Positions 9,325 to 18,257 of a stretch of 64,000 nt of DNA are shown here, piece after piece. The notes below the pieces were generated by a model. It was given only the letters and a program-made list of their open reading frames with translations. It made no database searches and was not told the DNA's origin. The stretch is from the NCBI GenBank assembly GCA_965205055.1, contig OZ242030.1:3534001-3598000 (forward strand), given 5' to 3'. Within the stretch, counting starts at the first letter, position 1, and the number at the start of each line of letters is the position of its first letter. This DNA comes from CBDBBY01 sp965205055. GTDB taxonomy: Bacteria; Pseudomonadota; Alphaproteobacteria; Rhodobacterales; Rhodobacteraceae. The translations under genes were made by a program, and so were the position numbers.

Positions 9325-10623
9325 TTATGCTTGGGGTCGGGTGTTCTGAGCAATTCGTTCGATATAGTCCCGGAGGGACGGGATAGGGCACGCGAGCATA
9401 TCTCCAGTTGCACGCTGAAGAACGCCGCGGCGGATCATGTGATCGAGAAATCTTTCTGCGTTGAGTCCGTTGGGAGTACTCTTTGATTCCTCGTTTGGCT
9501 GAGCAGCGGCCCGGATGTGGCCAAGCACTACATCCCGAGGTGCTGCTTTGCCTGTTCGCCGAAGCGTCTCTGCAAGCAGTTGCCAGGCGTCTGCTAATGG
9601 CGCGTCGATTCTGCGCTCATAGTATTCCTCCCGCGCTAGTGCGGACGCATTCAGTAAGGCACTTCCAAAATCGCTATCGAGGTCTTCGAGTCGTCCTGGC
9701 TCTGCAGTCGCTAGCAATTGAGCAGCAAGACCCTGCAAGGAAACATGAAGGTGCTGAGGCCAGCCGCAGCTTTCTTTCGCGAGGGCCTTCGCCCATCGGC
9801 GCATGATTTCTTCGCCGCCGCGGACCCTGCATTCGGCAAGCATCCGGCGCACGATATCCACCGCATCATCGAGAGGAAGCGCAGAGAGCGTGCGGTCGTG
9901 GCCACGCGAAAATCGGGAAATGCCGCAATTCTTGAGTACCTCATCGGAGTGTGCGAGACCCGCGAAAATGGTCAGAAATGAGCCGCCGTGGCTTCCCTTG
10001 TGGAGTTTCGAAATGACCGGTCGCGTCAGGTCTGCGTCGAATCCTTCGAGGTCTTGCGCCTCATCAAGGATCAGGACAACGGGTCGCCTTGACCCTGAAA
10101 ACACTCGCGCGACATTGGCAAGCGTCGGTTCATCTGTGGCTGTATGATGGTCCGATTCAGCTGTACCAGCGCCAGTTGCAACCCTTGGTTTTCCACCGCT
10201 CAGCGACTTAATTGCGCTGGAAGGGCTCGTCACAGAACGACGGAATTGCATAGCCAGCGCCGGATCGAATGCCTCAGCAACTTGGAGCGCCAGCTCTCTC
10301 TCATCGACATAATGCGACGCTTCCGTGTCAACCACTAACGGTGCCTCGTGTCCTCCGTCCCGCCAGCGTTGCACAAGATGGTGCAATAGAGCGCTTTTGC
10401 CCGCGCCGGGTGCGCCTTGAAACAGGACAGATTCTCCTACGGCTGGACGCCGGTGGCCCGTTTGGCCTCGCTCGCGAATTCGGCTCAGCGCGCCCTCAAC
10501 CAAGGCCATTTCTTCGGTACGGCCGCCGAAATAGGGGCTTGCTTCTCGATCAGGGAGTTTAGAGAACCACCGAAGCGCACCCAGATCGGGTGCTGCCATG
10601 GTCTTCGCGGGTAAACGGGCCAC
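9325..10623 (-). CDS. AAA+ ATPase with ORC/AAA_16-like core, copy 1
   Basis: The 432-residue protein has a Walker A motif GAPGAGKS at 70-77 and a Walker B VVLILDEAQDL near residue 190. A segment PYFGGRTEEMALVEGAL precedes the nucleotide-binding core, as in signalling or ORC1-like ATPases. The C-terminal half is helical and could be a winged-helix or lid domain. The start is GTG at 10623, with an alternative ATG eight codons later. The near-identical paralogue at 14162-15460 shows both copies remain intact, which suggests selection. No function is assigned; neighbouring hicB and Sel1 genes do not settle it. Confidence 0.8.
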   Translation of the reverse strand: MARLPAKTMAAPDLGALRWFSKLPDREASPYFGGRTEEMALVEGALSRIRERGQTGHRRPAVGESVLFQGAPGAGKSALLHHLVQRWRDGGHEAPLVVDTEASHYVDERELALQVAEAFDPALAMQFRRSVTSPSSAIKSLSGGKPRVATGAGTAESDHHTATDEPTLANVARVFSGSRRPVVLILDEAQDLEGFDADLTRPVISKLHKGSHGGSFLTIFAGLAHSDEVLKNCGISRFSRGHDRTLSALPLDDAVDIVRRMLAECRVRGGEEIMRRWAKALAKESCGWPQHLHVSLQGLAAQLLATAEPGRLEDLDSDFGSALLNASALAREEYYERRIDAPLADAWQLLAETLRRTGKAAPRDVVLGHIRAAAQPNEESKSTPNGLNAERFLDHMIRRGVLQRATGDMLACPIPSLRDYIERIAQNTRPQA

Positions 10624-11157
10624 TGCGCCGCATCCTTTCTGTATTCAGCGCAAATTCAACACAATGGGTTTCCTTTTTCAATTCGTTGCGAAAGTTCAAA
10701 ACGTTGGACAGCCGCACGAGGCAATCACCAAATGGCTGGTCATCTCGCCGCTTTTAATCAGGGATGCCCCCATATTCTTTAGATTGAAAAAGGCGAGATA
10801 CCGCTGATCGAAATCGAGCATCAACGCTTGTTCGTCGTCAAATGCTGCATCGAAAACAATCGCGGGGCGAATTCATCTATTGGAGGCTTCGACACACCGA
10901 GGTCTGACCAAGAGAATTGGAACGCACGCCGGAAGTGATCAGAAATTGATCCTGCCGTTGATTATCGTTGCAGATATGGTAAAGCGCCGCGCATTGCACG
11001 CGATGCTTGGTGAGATCGGTGTTGTTGTTTCCATCGACTGCTGACTGATGGTAAGCGACCCATACCGACGGCAAGTTTCCAGTGGGAAGCATAGACATTG
11101 ATCGCAAGTGCAATGATGGGTTCTTGACTGTCCACAGGAAGAAAGGGAGCACTGATT
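10624..11157. other. Intergenic DNA with an eroded transposase 3' end
   Basis: No gene is supported. Around 10830-10870 a short + strand frame reads HQRLFVVKCCIENNR. It resembles the ANALLAVKCCIENxRW segment near the C terminus of the transposase whose remnants also lie at 12.9 kb and 27.85 kb. The equivalent place in duplication copy 2 (15640-15720) carries the same trace. Confidence 0.45.
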
Positions 11158-11460
11158 ATGAATGCAAGGCAGAAGTTGGATCAAGTCGACGAGATCCTTG
11201 AATTTCTCAACGAAAAACGAATTCGCTGCACTTATACAGCCCTAGCCGAGGCCATCGGAACCAATGCGCCACGATCGGTTGGTCGTTATCTCGGTAGACC
11301 GCGCCAGGAGGCATCGTGGGTAGTAAGGAAGGACAAAGGAACTCCGACTGGGTATAGCGAAAATGAACGACATCCTGATCTCTTAAGGACAGAAAAAATC
11401 ATAGATTCGGGACTTGAGTTGATGAAGGCGCTTGATGAATGGAGACTGCGTCGAAGCTAG
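11158..11460 (+). CDS. Small winged-helix/HTH-like protein, copy 1
   Basis: This 100-residue protein starts at ATG 11158 after a GAAAGGGAG-like ribosome-binding site. Its N-terminal helices DQVDEILEFLNEKRIRCTY and then TALAEAIG, with SVGRYLGRPRQEASWVV, have the spacing of a helix-turn-helix DNA-binding domain. The later TPTGYSENERHPDLL is strongly conserved in copy 2. I infer a small DNA-binding protein. It lies between the divergent ATPase and Sel1 genes, so it could regulate one of them, but no operator is visible. Confidence 0.65.
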   Translation: MNARQKLDQVDEILEFLNEKRIRCTYTALAEAIGTNAPRSVGRYLGRPRQEASWVVRKDKGTPTGYSENERHPDLLRTEKIIDSGLELMKALDEWRLRRS

Positions 11461-11520
11461 CGCAACGGGAATTCAAATCTCTTCAGCAGACTTCGTTGCG
11501 TTGCCTATAAGCTTGATGAG

Positions 11521-11633
11521 AGGTGCGTTTCATGTTTCTTGGTCAAGCAACAATTGCAGCCCTCGAGACGGCGAAACCAAGCGACGCAAGAGAGCGTGGA
11601 ACCGCCTTAACCCAAAGTCATGAAACGTACCCC
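11521..11633. mobile_element. Short inverted-repeat element A (MITE-like)
   Basis: The left end GGTGCGTTTCATGTTTCTTG (11522 on) and the right end, about 11610-11633, are inverted copies of each other with several mismatches. The ~113-bp element carries no gene. The same element is at the same place in duplication copy 2 (16354-16467), so it was present before the duplication. Other members are at 23690 and 25897. Confidence 0.65.
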
Positions 11634-11680
11634 TGATCTGATCAGGCATATTTCTTGCCATTGGAATTGTTACATGGTCT

Positions 11681-12625
11681 TTATTGGCATCTGCTCTCGT
11701 ACAGTTCTCTTGCCAAGTGCTGCGCACGGTTAAGTTCATCGTGAGAGAGGCCACTCGCAATTTCCTCCCGGAACCGTTCTGCATCCTTTCGCACAGGGTG
11801 GTCTTCTGCCGTAGATAGCGATGCAGCCAAGTTGAACCATATGTGCGCTTGCACTAAATCTCTGTCTACGCCTTCTCCATTTTTGTAGCTGAGTCCGAGA
11901 TTCTTCTGACCATATGGGTTGCATTGCTCTGCGGCGAGCCGGTACCATTTCGCTGCTTCGGCGTAGTCCTGCGGAACGCCTCCGCCCTTAGAATACATCA
12001 ATCCGAGATTGAACTGGGCATTTGGATCGCCTTGCTCTGCGGCGAGCCGGAACCATTTAGCTGCCTCTGCGAAGTCTTGCGGAACGCCTTGGCCCAGTGA
12101 ATACATCAATCCGAGCCCGAACTGGGCACCTGGAACGCCTTGTTCGGCGGAGAGCCGGAACCATCTCTCTGCCTCGGCGTAGCCCCGCGGAACGCCTTCG
12201 CCCTTATAATACATCAATCCGAGATTGAACTGGGCATTTGGATCGCCTTGCTCTGCGGCAAGCCGGAACCATCTCTCTGCCTCGGCGTAGTCCTGCGGAA
12301 CGCCTATGCCCAAACGATACATTGCGCCGAGAAGGAATTGGGCGGCTGAATTGCCTTGCTCTGCGGACAGCCGGTACCAACTTGCTGCCTCGGCGTAGTC
12401 CTGCGGAACGCCTTGGCCCTTATAATACATCGATCCGAGATTGAACTGGGCATCTGGATCGCCTTGCTCGGCGAGTTTTTTCCACCCTTCGATATCTGCT
12501 GAATAGTCACCTGCATCATGCTGTTCCACTTCGTCATTCTGCGATTGTGCCATTGCAGGAAATCCACCAAAGACTGCAAGCAATGTCAGCAATATCTTAA
12601 TGCAAAAGTTTTGAGCACTGGTCAT
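11681..12625 (-). CDS. Secreted Sel1-repeat (SLR/TPR-like) protein, copy 1
   Basis: The 314-residue precursor has a signal peptide (MTSAQNFCIKILLTLLAVFG, cleaved near AMAQS). Six 36-residue Sel1 repeats follow, of the type AEQGDPNAQFNLGLMYYKG then GVPQDYAEAxxWYRL. A divergent last repeat (NPYGQKNLGLSYKNGEGVD) and a helical C-terminal tail end the protein. Such repeats form helical solenoids that bind other proteins, often in the periplasm or at host interfaces. The ATG at 12625 is chosen because it begins the signal peptide. The paralogue at 16515-17942 has nearly twice as many repeats. Confidence 0.85.
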   Translation of the reverse strand: MTSAQNFCIKILLTLLAVFGGFPAMAQSQNDEVEQHDAGDYSADIEGWKKLAEQGDPDAQFNLGSMYYKGQGVPQDYAEAASWYRLSAEQGNSAAQFLLGAMYRLGIGVPQDYAEAERWFRLAAEQGDPNAQFNLGLMYYKGEGVPRGYAEAERWFRLSAEQGVPGAQFGLGLMYSLGQGVPQDFAEAAKWFRLAAEQGDPNAQFNLGLMYSKGGGVPQDYAEAAKWYRLAAEQCNPYGQKNLGLSYKNGEGVDRDLVQAHIWFNLAASLSTAEDHPVRKDAERFREEIASGLSHDELNRAQHLARELYESRCQ

Positions 12626-12889
12626 CCGTGTTTCCTTCGTGTCCACTGCGAAAATCAATCGGCAAAATTGTTGTGCATCAGACCTTCTACGATTGCTCCG
12701 CAAAGACAAACGCAAATCCATTTGATCTGAGTCAGCAACAAAATAGCGCGCTTTAGCATCGCAGCAATACCACTCGAATAGTGAAATCAGTTCCAGTCGG
12801 AAGGTAAACTGAAGTCACTGCCGCACTCTGCATGAAACAATCTGGAACGCTAGTACTTTCTGTGTCTCAATCGTGCTGTCTTTCCGTCG

Positions 12890-13210
12890 CCGAGCTTGGC
12901 GAAGGCCGGACGAAGGCAAACGGAAGAAGTGGATGGAGTGGGTCAAAGAGCAGCTGAACACCCAGCAGGTCGCTCTAGTCATTGTTGGTCTGAAGCCGCG
13001 CTACCACCGGTCTGAAGCCGTCGCGACCTATGTCCGCTAATATGAGGCAAACAAGGACTGTATGCGCTACAACCCCTACCGGAAACGTGGATTGCTGGTC
13101 GAAAGCGGTCGCCAACGCATGACTCGCCGCCAAATGCTGCCTCGAAAACATGCGTAGGCATGACCCCCTGGATTGGAGGGTTTGTATCATCGCAGCCGTC
13201 TACCCAGAAA
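12890..13210 (+). pseudogene. Transposase C-terminal remnant (ISKra4/UPF0236-like)
   Basis: Reading + strand frames gives WMEWVKEQLNTQQVALVIVG, then LKPRYHRSEAVATYVR, a stop, then YEANKDCMRYNPYRKRGLL. After a frame change it reads ANA, a stop, LAAKCCLENMRRHDPLDW and RVCIIAA. This order resembles the end of transposases that finish …MRYDxYRxxGLPIGSG…GANALLAxKCCxENxRWxDFLDWR. Stops and a deletion make it a pseudogene. The family name is my best guess; the element is probably the parent of the short inverted-repeat elements listed here. Confidence 0.55.
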
Positions 13211-13485
13211 AAATGGGATTCATCCTTTGTCAGGTTGAAGGTTGCATCCACTTGGTCAGTCAACGGATCATCGCCGCTGCCCGGAAATGGTCACGACGGA
13301 TTATTCCTTGCAGTCTGCAAGTTCCGCGTTTGGCGTGATGGTCTCTTGGCGTTTGCCGCGTTCTGTCGACGTTCGCTGCAGCCGGCCGGTCTGCTGTCGT
13401 TGCCCTTCCCCGGCCACATGCGGAATTTTTGTGATCGGCAGTTGCGGAATCGGCAATGGGCAAATGATAAACAGGGAAATGGACC

Positions 13486-13689
13486 ATGAAGCTGCGCATA
13501 TTGGTGCATGAAGCAGAAGAAGGCGGATATTGGGCAGAGGTCCCCTCCCTTCCAGGATGCGTAACTCAAGGCAACAGTCTTGAAGTATTTCTGGAAAATA
13601 TGCGTGAGGCAGTTGTGGGTTGCCTCTCCGTCAATGTTCGGGGCGTTCCTATTTCGGATGCCGATCAGATCATAGAAATAACGGTTTGA
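13486..13689 (+). CDS. hicB: HicB-family antitoxin, copy 2
   Basis: This is a 67-residue paralogue of the HicB at 8649. Differences are mostly conservative and the core LRILVHEAEEGGYWAEVPS, then LPGCVTQGNSLEVFLENMRE, is preserved. It starts with ATG rather than GTG. It overlaps a hicA-like frame at its stop codon. Both duplication copies keep hicB intact while both hicA copies are degraded, so hicB may have been kept for a use beyond neutralising its neighbour. Confidence 0.85.
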   Translation: MKLRILVHEAEEGGYWAEVPSLPGCVTQGNSLEVFLENMREAVVGCLSVNVRGVPISDADQIIEITV

Positions 13690-13835
13690 AGCCCGTCAGC
13701 GGGATACGGATATGCAAGTTTCTTGAATTCCATGGGATGCGGATGGCAAGGATGAGCGGCAGCCCCAGCAGTTTCATGAAGCAAGGTGCCATTGCCCGTG
13801 ACTCTCTGTGCAGGCCCATGCGAATTCAGCCTTGA
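13686..13835 (+). pseudogene. hicA: Degenerate HicA-like toxin, copy 2
   Basis: A 49-codon frame starts at a TTG overlapping the hicB stop. LKPVSGIRICKFLEFHGMRM and then ARMSGSPSSFMKQG match the HicA N-terminal half. The catalytic His position (GSHHxF) is changed to GSPSSF. The final strand and helix are missing. The loss is independent in detail from copy 1 (SSSGGSL there), so the toxin site decayed differently in the two copies. Confidence 0.7.
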
Positions 13836-14161
13836 AACTTGGTCTGCAGGGACATCTAACGATGATCTTACGAATTGACGAGTTGGAACTGTGATTTTTG
13901 GCAGTCGCCGAGAACTCCCATTCGGCTATGTTGGCCTGATCGCGAACGATGACCCGTAATCTTCAATGTGCTGCTTGAGCCACGCGATAGCAGCAGCGGC
14001 TCTCCTTCCGAGCGAACTCGGTGAAACAGCCAATTGCTGACTGAATGCCAAGCATGGACGGTGCCAGTTCTCGCAGGACGTTATCGGCAGGCATGTTCCT
14101 GCCCGGCAGGCGATGTCCTAATGATCAAGCTCCCGAATTGCGAGTGAAGCCCGGTCGAGAC
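13836..14161. other. Intergenic DNA, no gene seen
   Basis: It matches the stretch 9023-9324 of duplication copy 1 and contains no coding pattern I can support. Confidence 0.6.
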
Positions 14162-15460
14162 TTATGCTTCGGGCCGGGTGCTCTGAGCAATTCGTTCGAT
14201 ATAATCCCGTAGGGACGGGATAGGACACACGAGCATATGTCCAGGTGCACGCTGAAGAACCCCGCGACGTATCATGTGATCGAGAAATTTCTCTGCGTTG
14301 AGTCCGTTAGGAATACTCTTTGATTCCTCGCCTGGCCGAGCAGCGGCCCGGATGTGGCCGAGCACTGCATCCCGAGGAGCTGCTTTATCGGTTCGCCGAA
14401 GCGTGTCTGCAAGCAGTTGCCAAGCGCCTGCTAGTGGCGCGTCGATTCTACGCTCATAATATTCCTCCCGCGCTAGGGCGGACGCATTCAGTACGGCAAT
14501 TCCGAATTCGCTATCGACGTCTTCAAGCCGTCCTGGCTCTGCAGCCGCTAGCAATTGAGCAGCAAGACCTTGCAAGGAAACATGAAGGTGCTGAGGCCAG
14601 CCACAGCTTTCTTTCGCGAGGGCCTTCGCCCATCGGTGCATGATTTCTTCGTCTCCGCGGACCCTGCATTCGGCAAGCATCAGGCGTACGATTTCCACCG
14701 CATCATCAAGGGGAAGTGCAGAGAGCGTTCGATCATGGCCGCGCGAAAAGCGCGAAATGCCGCAATTCTGGAGCACGTCATCGGAGTGTGCGAGGCCCGC
14801 GAAAACGGGCAGGAATGGTCCACCGTGGCTTCCTTTGTGGAGTTTCGAAATGACCGATCGCGTCAGGTCTGTGTCGAATCCTTCGAGGTCTTGCGCTTCA
14901 TCAAGGACCAGGACAACGGGTCGCCTTGACCCTGAAAACGCTCGTGCGACATTGGCAAGCGTCGGACCGGCGTTGGGCGCATGTTGTTCCGACTCAGTCG
15001 CATCAATGCCCATAGCGGCTTCAGGGATTTCACCTGTTGACGACCCGGCAGCGCTGGAATGGCTCATCAAAGAATGCCGGAACTGCGTCGCCAGCGCCGG
15101 ATCGAATGCCTCAGCCACATGGAGCGCAAGTGCTCTCTCATCGACATAATGTGACGCTTCCGTGTCAACCACTAGCGGTGCATTCTCCCCTCCGCCCCGC
15201 CAGCGCTGCACAAGATGGTGCAACAACGCGCTTTTGCCTGCACCGGGGGCGCCTTGAAACAGGACGGACTCTCCTCCGGCCGGACGCCGGTAGTCCGTTT
15301 GGACACGTTCACGAATTCGGCTCAGCGCGCCCTCGACCAAGGCTAATTCTTCGGTGCGGCCGCCGAAATAAGGGCTTGCTTCTCGATCAGGGAGCTCGGA
15401 GAACCACCGAAGCGCACCCAGATCGGGTGCTGCCATGATCTTCGCGGGTAAACGGGCCAC
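14162..15460 (-). CDS. AAA+ ATPase with ORC/AAA_16-like core, copy 2
   Basis: This 432-residue paralogue of the ATPase at 9325-10623 has exactly the same length. Walker A (GAPGAGKS) and Walker B (VVLVLDEAQDL) are intact. Most differences lie in a low-complexity linker around residues 130-165 (SSAAGSSTGEIPEAAMGIDA here), while the catalytic core is nearly unchanged. That distribution fits purifying selection on both copies. It is transcribed away from the small HTH-like gene at 15995. Confidence 0.8.
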   Translation of the reverse strand: MARLPAKIMAAPDLGALRWFSELPDREASPYFGGRTEELALVEGALSRIRERVQTDYRRPAGGESVLFQGAPGAGKSALLHHLVQRWRGGGENAPLVVDTEASHYVDERALALHVAEAFDPALATQFRHSLMSHSSAAGSSTGEIPEAAMGIDATESEQHAPNAGPTLANVARAFSGSRRPVVLVLDEAQDLEGFDTDLTRSVISKLHKGSHGGPFLPVFAGLAHSDDVLQNCGISRFSRGHDRTLSALPLDDAVEIVRLMLAECRVRGDEEIMHRWAKALAKESCGWPQHLHVSLQGLAAQLLAAAEPGRLEDVDSEFGIAVLNASALAREEYYERRIDAPLAGAWQLLADTLRRTDKAAPRDAVLGHIRAAARPGEESKSIPNGLNAEKFLDHMIRRGVLQRAPGHMLVCPIPSLRDYIERIAQSTRPEA

Positions 15461-15994
15461 TGCGCCGCATCCTTTCTGTCTTCAGCGCAAATTCAACACA
15501 ATGGGTTTCCTTTTTCAATTCGTTGCGAAAATTCAAGACGTTGGACAGCCGCACTAGGCAATCACCAAATGGTTGGCCAGCTCGCCGTTTTTACCAGGGG
15601 TGAGCCCCATATTCTTTGGATTGAAAAAGGCGAGATGCCGCTGATCGAAATCGAGCACCAACGCTTTGTCCGTTGTCGAATGTCGCATCGAAAACAGTTG
15701 TAGGGCGATTTCCTCAAATGGAGGCCTCGTCGCGCCGAGTTCTGACCAAAAGAATTGGAACGCACGCCGGAAGTAATCAGAAATTGATCCTGTCGTTGAT
15801 TATCGTTACAGAACTGGCAAAGCGACGCGCATTGCACGCGGTACTTGGTGAGATCGGAGTGATTTTTTCGGCGACTGCTGACTGATGGTAAGCGACCCAT
15901 ATCGACGGCAAGTTTCCAGTGGGAAGCATAGACATTGATCGCGAGTGCAATGATGGGTTCTTGACTGTCCACAGGAAGAAAAGGAGGATGGATT
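15461..15994. other. Intergenic DNA matching 10624-11157
   Basis: No gene is supported. It carries the same eroded transposase trace near 15650-15720 and the same sequence upstream of the small HTH-like gene, including ATTGATCGCRAGTGCAATGA in both copies. Confidence 0.5.
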
Positions 15995-16294
15995 ATGAAT
16001 GCAAGGCAGAAGTTGGATCAAGTCGACGAGATCCTTGAATTTCTCAACGAAAAACGAATTCGCTGCACTTATACAGCGGTAACCGAGGCCATCGGAACTG
16101 TTCCGATGTCGGTTAGTAGCTATCTCGGGAGAAGGCGCCCGAAAGCATCTTGGGTAGTAAGTATGAAAGACGGAACTCCGACTGGGTATAGCGAAAATGA
16201 ACGACATCCTGACCTCTTAAGGACAGAAAAAATCATAGATTCGGGACTTGAGTTAATGAGGGCGCTTGATGAATGGAGATTGCGTCGAGGATAG
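15995..16294 (+). CDS. Small winged-helix/HTH-like protein, copy 2
   Basis: This 99-residue paralogue of the protein at 11158 is nearly identical over its first 30 residues and over TPTGYSENERHPDLL. It differs mainly in the presumed recognition-helix region (TVPMSVSSYLGRRRPKASWVV versus NAPRSVGRYLGRPRQEASWVV). Changes there could alter which DNA site is recognised, if it is a DNA-binding protein. Confidence 0.65.
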   Translation: MNARQKLDQVDEILEFLNEKRIRCTYTAVTEAIGTVPMSVSSYLGRRRPKASWVVSMKDGTPTGYSENERHPDLLRTEKIIDSGLELMRALDEWRLRRG

Positions 16295-16353
16295 ACCAAC
16301 GGGATTTCAAATCTCTTCGATAACCTTTGGTGTACTGCATGTAAGCTTGATGA

Positions 16354-16467
16354 GGGGTGCGTTTCATGTTTCTTGGTCAAGCAACAATTGCAGCCCTCGA
16401 GACGGCGAACCCAAGCGACGCGCGAGAGCGTGGGGCCGAATCAACCAAGAACCATGAAACGCGCCCC
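16354..16467. mobile_element. Short inverted-repeat element B (MITE-like)
   Basis: The ends GGGGTGCGTTTCATGTTTCT (16354 on) and the complement of the stretch ending at 16467 pair at about 22 of 24 positions. The ~114-bp element has no coding content. It is the counterpart of element A in the other duplication copy. Confidence 0.7.
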
Positions 16468-16514
16468 TGATCAGATCAGGAGTGTTTCTTGCCATTGGAA
16501 TCGTTACATTGTCT

Positions 16515-17942
16515 TTATTGGCATCTGCTCTCGTACAGTTCTCTTGCCAAGTGCTGCGCACGGTTAAGTTCATCGCGAGATAGGCCACTCGCAACTTCCT
16601 CCCGGAACCGTTCTGCGTCCTTTCGCACAGGGTGGTCTTCTGCCGTTGATAGCGATGCGGCCAGGTTGAACCACATGTGTGCTTGCATCAAATCTTTGTC
16701 CACACCTTTACCATTTTTGTAGCTGAGTCCGAGATTGATCTGGCCATAAGGGTCACATTGCTCGGCGGAGAGCCGATACCACTTTATTGCCTCGGCGTAG
16801 TCCTGCGGAACGCCTTGGCCCCGTGAATACATGTGCCCGAGGTTATGCTGGGCAGACGAGTCACCTTGCTCGGCGGAGAGCCGATACCACTTTATTGCCT
16901 CGGCATAGTCCTGCGGAACGCCTTGGCCCTTGTCATACATGTACCCGAGATTATGCTGGGCAACCGAGCTACCTTGCTCGGCGGAGAGCCGATACCACTT
17001 TATTGCCTCGGCATAGTCCTGCGGAACGCCTTGGCCCTTGTCATACATGTACCCGAGATTGTTCTGGGCAACCGAGTTACCTTGCTCGGCGGAGAGCTGG
17101 TACCATCTTGCTGCCTCGGCATAGTCCTGCGGGGCACCTCGGCCCTGTGAATACATTTCTCCGAGCTCGGTCTGAGCGAATGAGTTGCCTTGCTCGGCGG
17201 CAAGTCGGAGCAATCTCTCTGCTTCAGCGTAATCCTGCGGAACGCCTTGGCCCTGTGAATACATGATCCCGAGCCAGTACTGTGCGCTTGAGTCGCCTTG
17301 CTCGGCGGGGAGCCGATATGTGAGACTGAACCAGGCATCTGAGTTGCCTTGCTCGGCGGCGAGCCGAAACCATCTCTTTGCCTCGGCGTCATTCCGCGGA
17401 ACGCCTTCGCCCGTCAAATACATTTCTCCGAGCTCGGTCTGAGCGAATGAGTTGCCTTGCTCGGCGGCAAGTCGGAGCAATCTCTTTGCTTCGGCGTAGT
17501 CCTGCGGCACGCCTTGGCCATCACGATACAATAATCCGAGATTGTACTGGGCGATTGAGTTACCTTGTTCGGCGGCAAGTCGGAGCAATCTCTTTGCTTC
17601 GGCGTAGTCCTGCGGCACGCCTTGGCCATCACGATACAATAATCCGAGATTGTACTGGGCGGTTGAGTCGCCTTGCTCGGCGGCGAGCCGGAACCATCTC
17701 GCGGCCTCTTCGTAGTCCTGCGGAGCGTCTACGCCCCAACGATACATCTCTCCGAGACGGAATTGGGCAGCTGGGTTACCTTGCTCGGCGAATTTTTTCC
17801 ACCCTTCGAGAACTGCTGAATAGTCGTCTGCATCATGCTGTTCCACTACGTCATTCTGCGATTGCGCCATTGCAGGAAAGCCACCAAAGGCTGCAAGCAA
17901 TGTCAGCAATATCTTAATGCAAAAGCTTCGAGCACTGGTCAT
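16515..17942 (-). CDS. Secreted Sel1-repeat protein with expanded repeat array, copy 2
   Basis: The 475-residue precursor has the signal peptide MTSARSFCIKILLTLLAAFG. Ten full Sel1 repeats plus one shortened repeat follow (NSDAWFSLTYRLPAEQG, missing about 20 residues of the usual 36). Several neighbouring repeats are almost identical at the DNA level, including the GVPQDYAEAKRLLRL pair and the GVPQDYAEAIKWYRL triplet, so the array grew by recent internal tandem duplication. The N- and C-terminal flanks match copy 1. The protein is probably periplasmic or exported, and binds protein partners. Confidence 0.85.
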   Translation of the reverse strand: MTSARSFCIKILLTLLAAFGGFPAMAQSQNDVVEQHDADDYSAVLEGWKKFAEQGNPAAQFRLGEMYRWGVDAPQDYEEAARWFRLAAEQGDSTAQYNLGLLYRDGQGVPQDYAEAKRLLRLAAEQGNSIAQYNLGLLYRDGQGVPQDYAEAKRLLRLAAEQGNSFAQTELGEMYLTGEGVPRNDAEAKRWFRLAAEQGNSDAWFSLTYRLPAEQGDSSAQYWLGIMYSQGQGVPQDYAEAERLLRLAAEQGNSFAQTELGEMYSQGRGAPQDYAEAARWYQLSAEQGNSVAQNNLGYMYDKGQGVPQDYAEAIKWYRLSAEQGSSVAQHNLGYMYDKGQGVPQDYAEAIKWYRLSAEQGDSSAQHNLGHMYSRGQGVPQDYAEAIKWYRLSAEQCDPYGQINLGLSYKNGKGVDKDLMQAHMWFNLAASLSTAEDHPVRKDAERFREEVASGLSRDELNRAQHLARELYESRCQ

Positions 17943-18257
17943 CCGTGTTTCCTTAGTGTCCACTGCGAAAATCAGTCTGGTAAAGCTGTTGTGCATTGGA
18001 CTTTTTCAATTGCCCGGCAAAGACGAGCGCGAATCCGTTTGATCTGAGTGAGCAGCGAAATGGCTCGCTTTAGCATTGGGCAGTACCACTCGCATAATGC
18101 AAATCAGTTTCAATCGGAAGGCAAACTGAAGTCACCACCACCCTCTGCATGAAAAGTTCCGGAACGCCAGTACAGTAACTGGCCCGGCGAAGGGATGCCG
18201 CGCGGATGGAAGTGAATTCGATAGCGTCGAATTTCTCCATCATGAAATGACGGGAGT
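17943..18257. other. Intergenic DNA, end of duplication copy 2
   Basis: It contains the upstream region of the Sel1 gene and the right border of the duplication (about 18176). No gene is supported. Confidence 0.5.

Larger units (their letters stand above)
8540..12850. repeat. Segmental duplication, copy 1 (4.3 kb)
   Basis: This block and 13370-18176 share the same gene order and orientation: hicB and hicA remnant (+), AAA ATPase (-), small DNA-binding-like gene (+), Sel1 protein (-). They also share recognisable intergenic DNA throughout. For example, the start reads ATGCGGAAT…GGCAGTTGCGGAATCGGC in both copies, and both end past TTTGATCTGAGT. The copies are diverged but alignable by eye. Copy 2 is longer mainly because its Sel1 gene has more repeats. 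Confidence 0.85.
13370..18176. repeat. Segmental duplication, copy 2 (4.8 kb)
   Basis: This is the second copy of the block at 8540-12850, in the same orientation, separated by about 520 bases that include the transposase remnant. All five gene positions and the short inverted-repeat element are repeated in order. A transposase-associated tandem duplication is likely, but the mechanism is not shown by the sequence. Confidence 0.85.

Noticed and set aside
11700..17900. Regular ~108-base repeats that might suggest a CRISPR array
   Set aside because: The period equals 36 codons and the units translate into Sel1 repeats in one frame; there are no short direct repeats with unique spacers.
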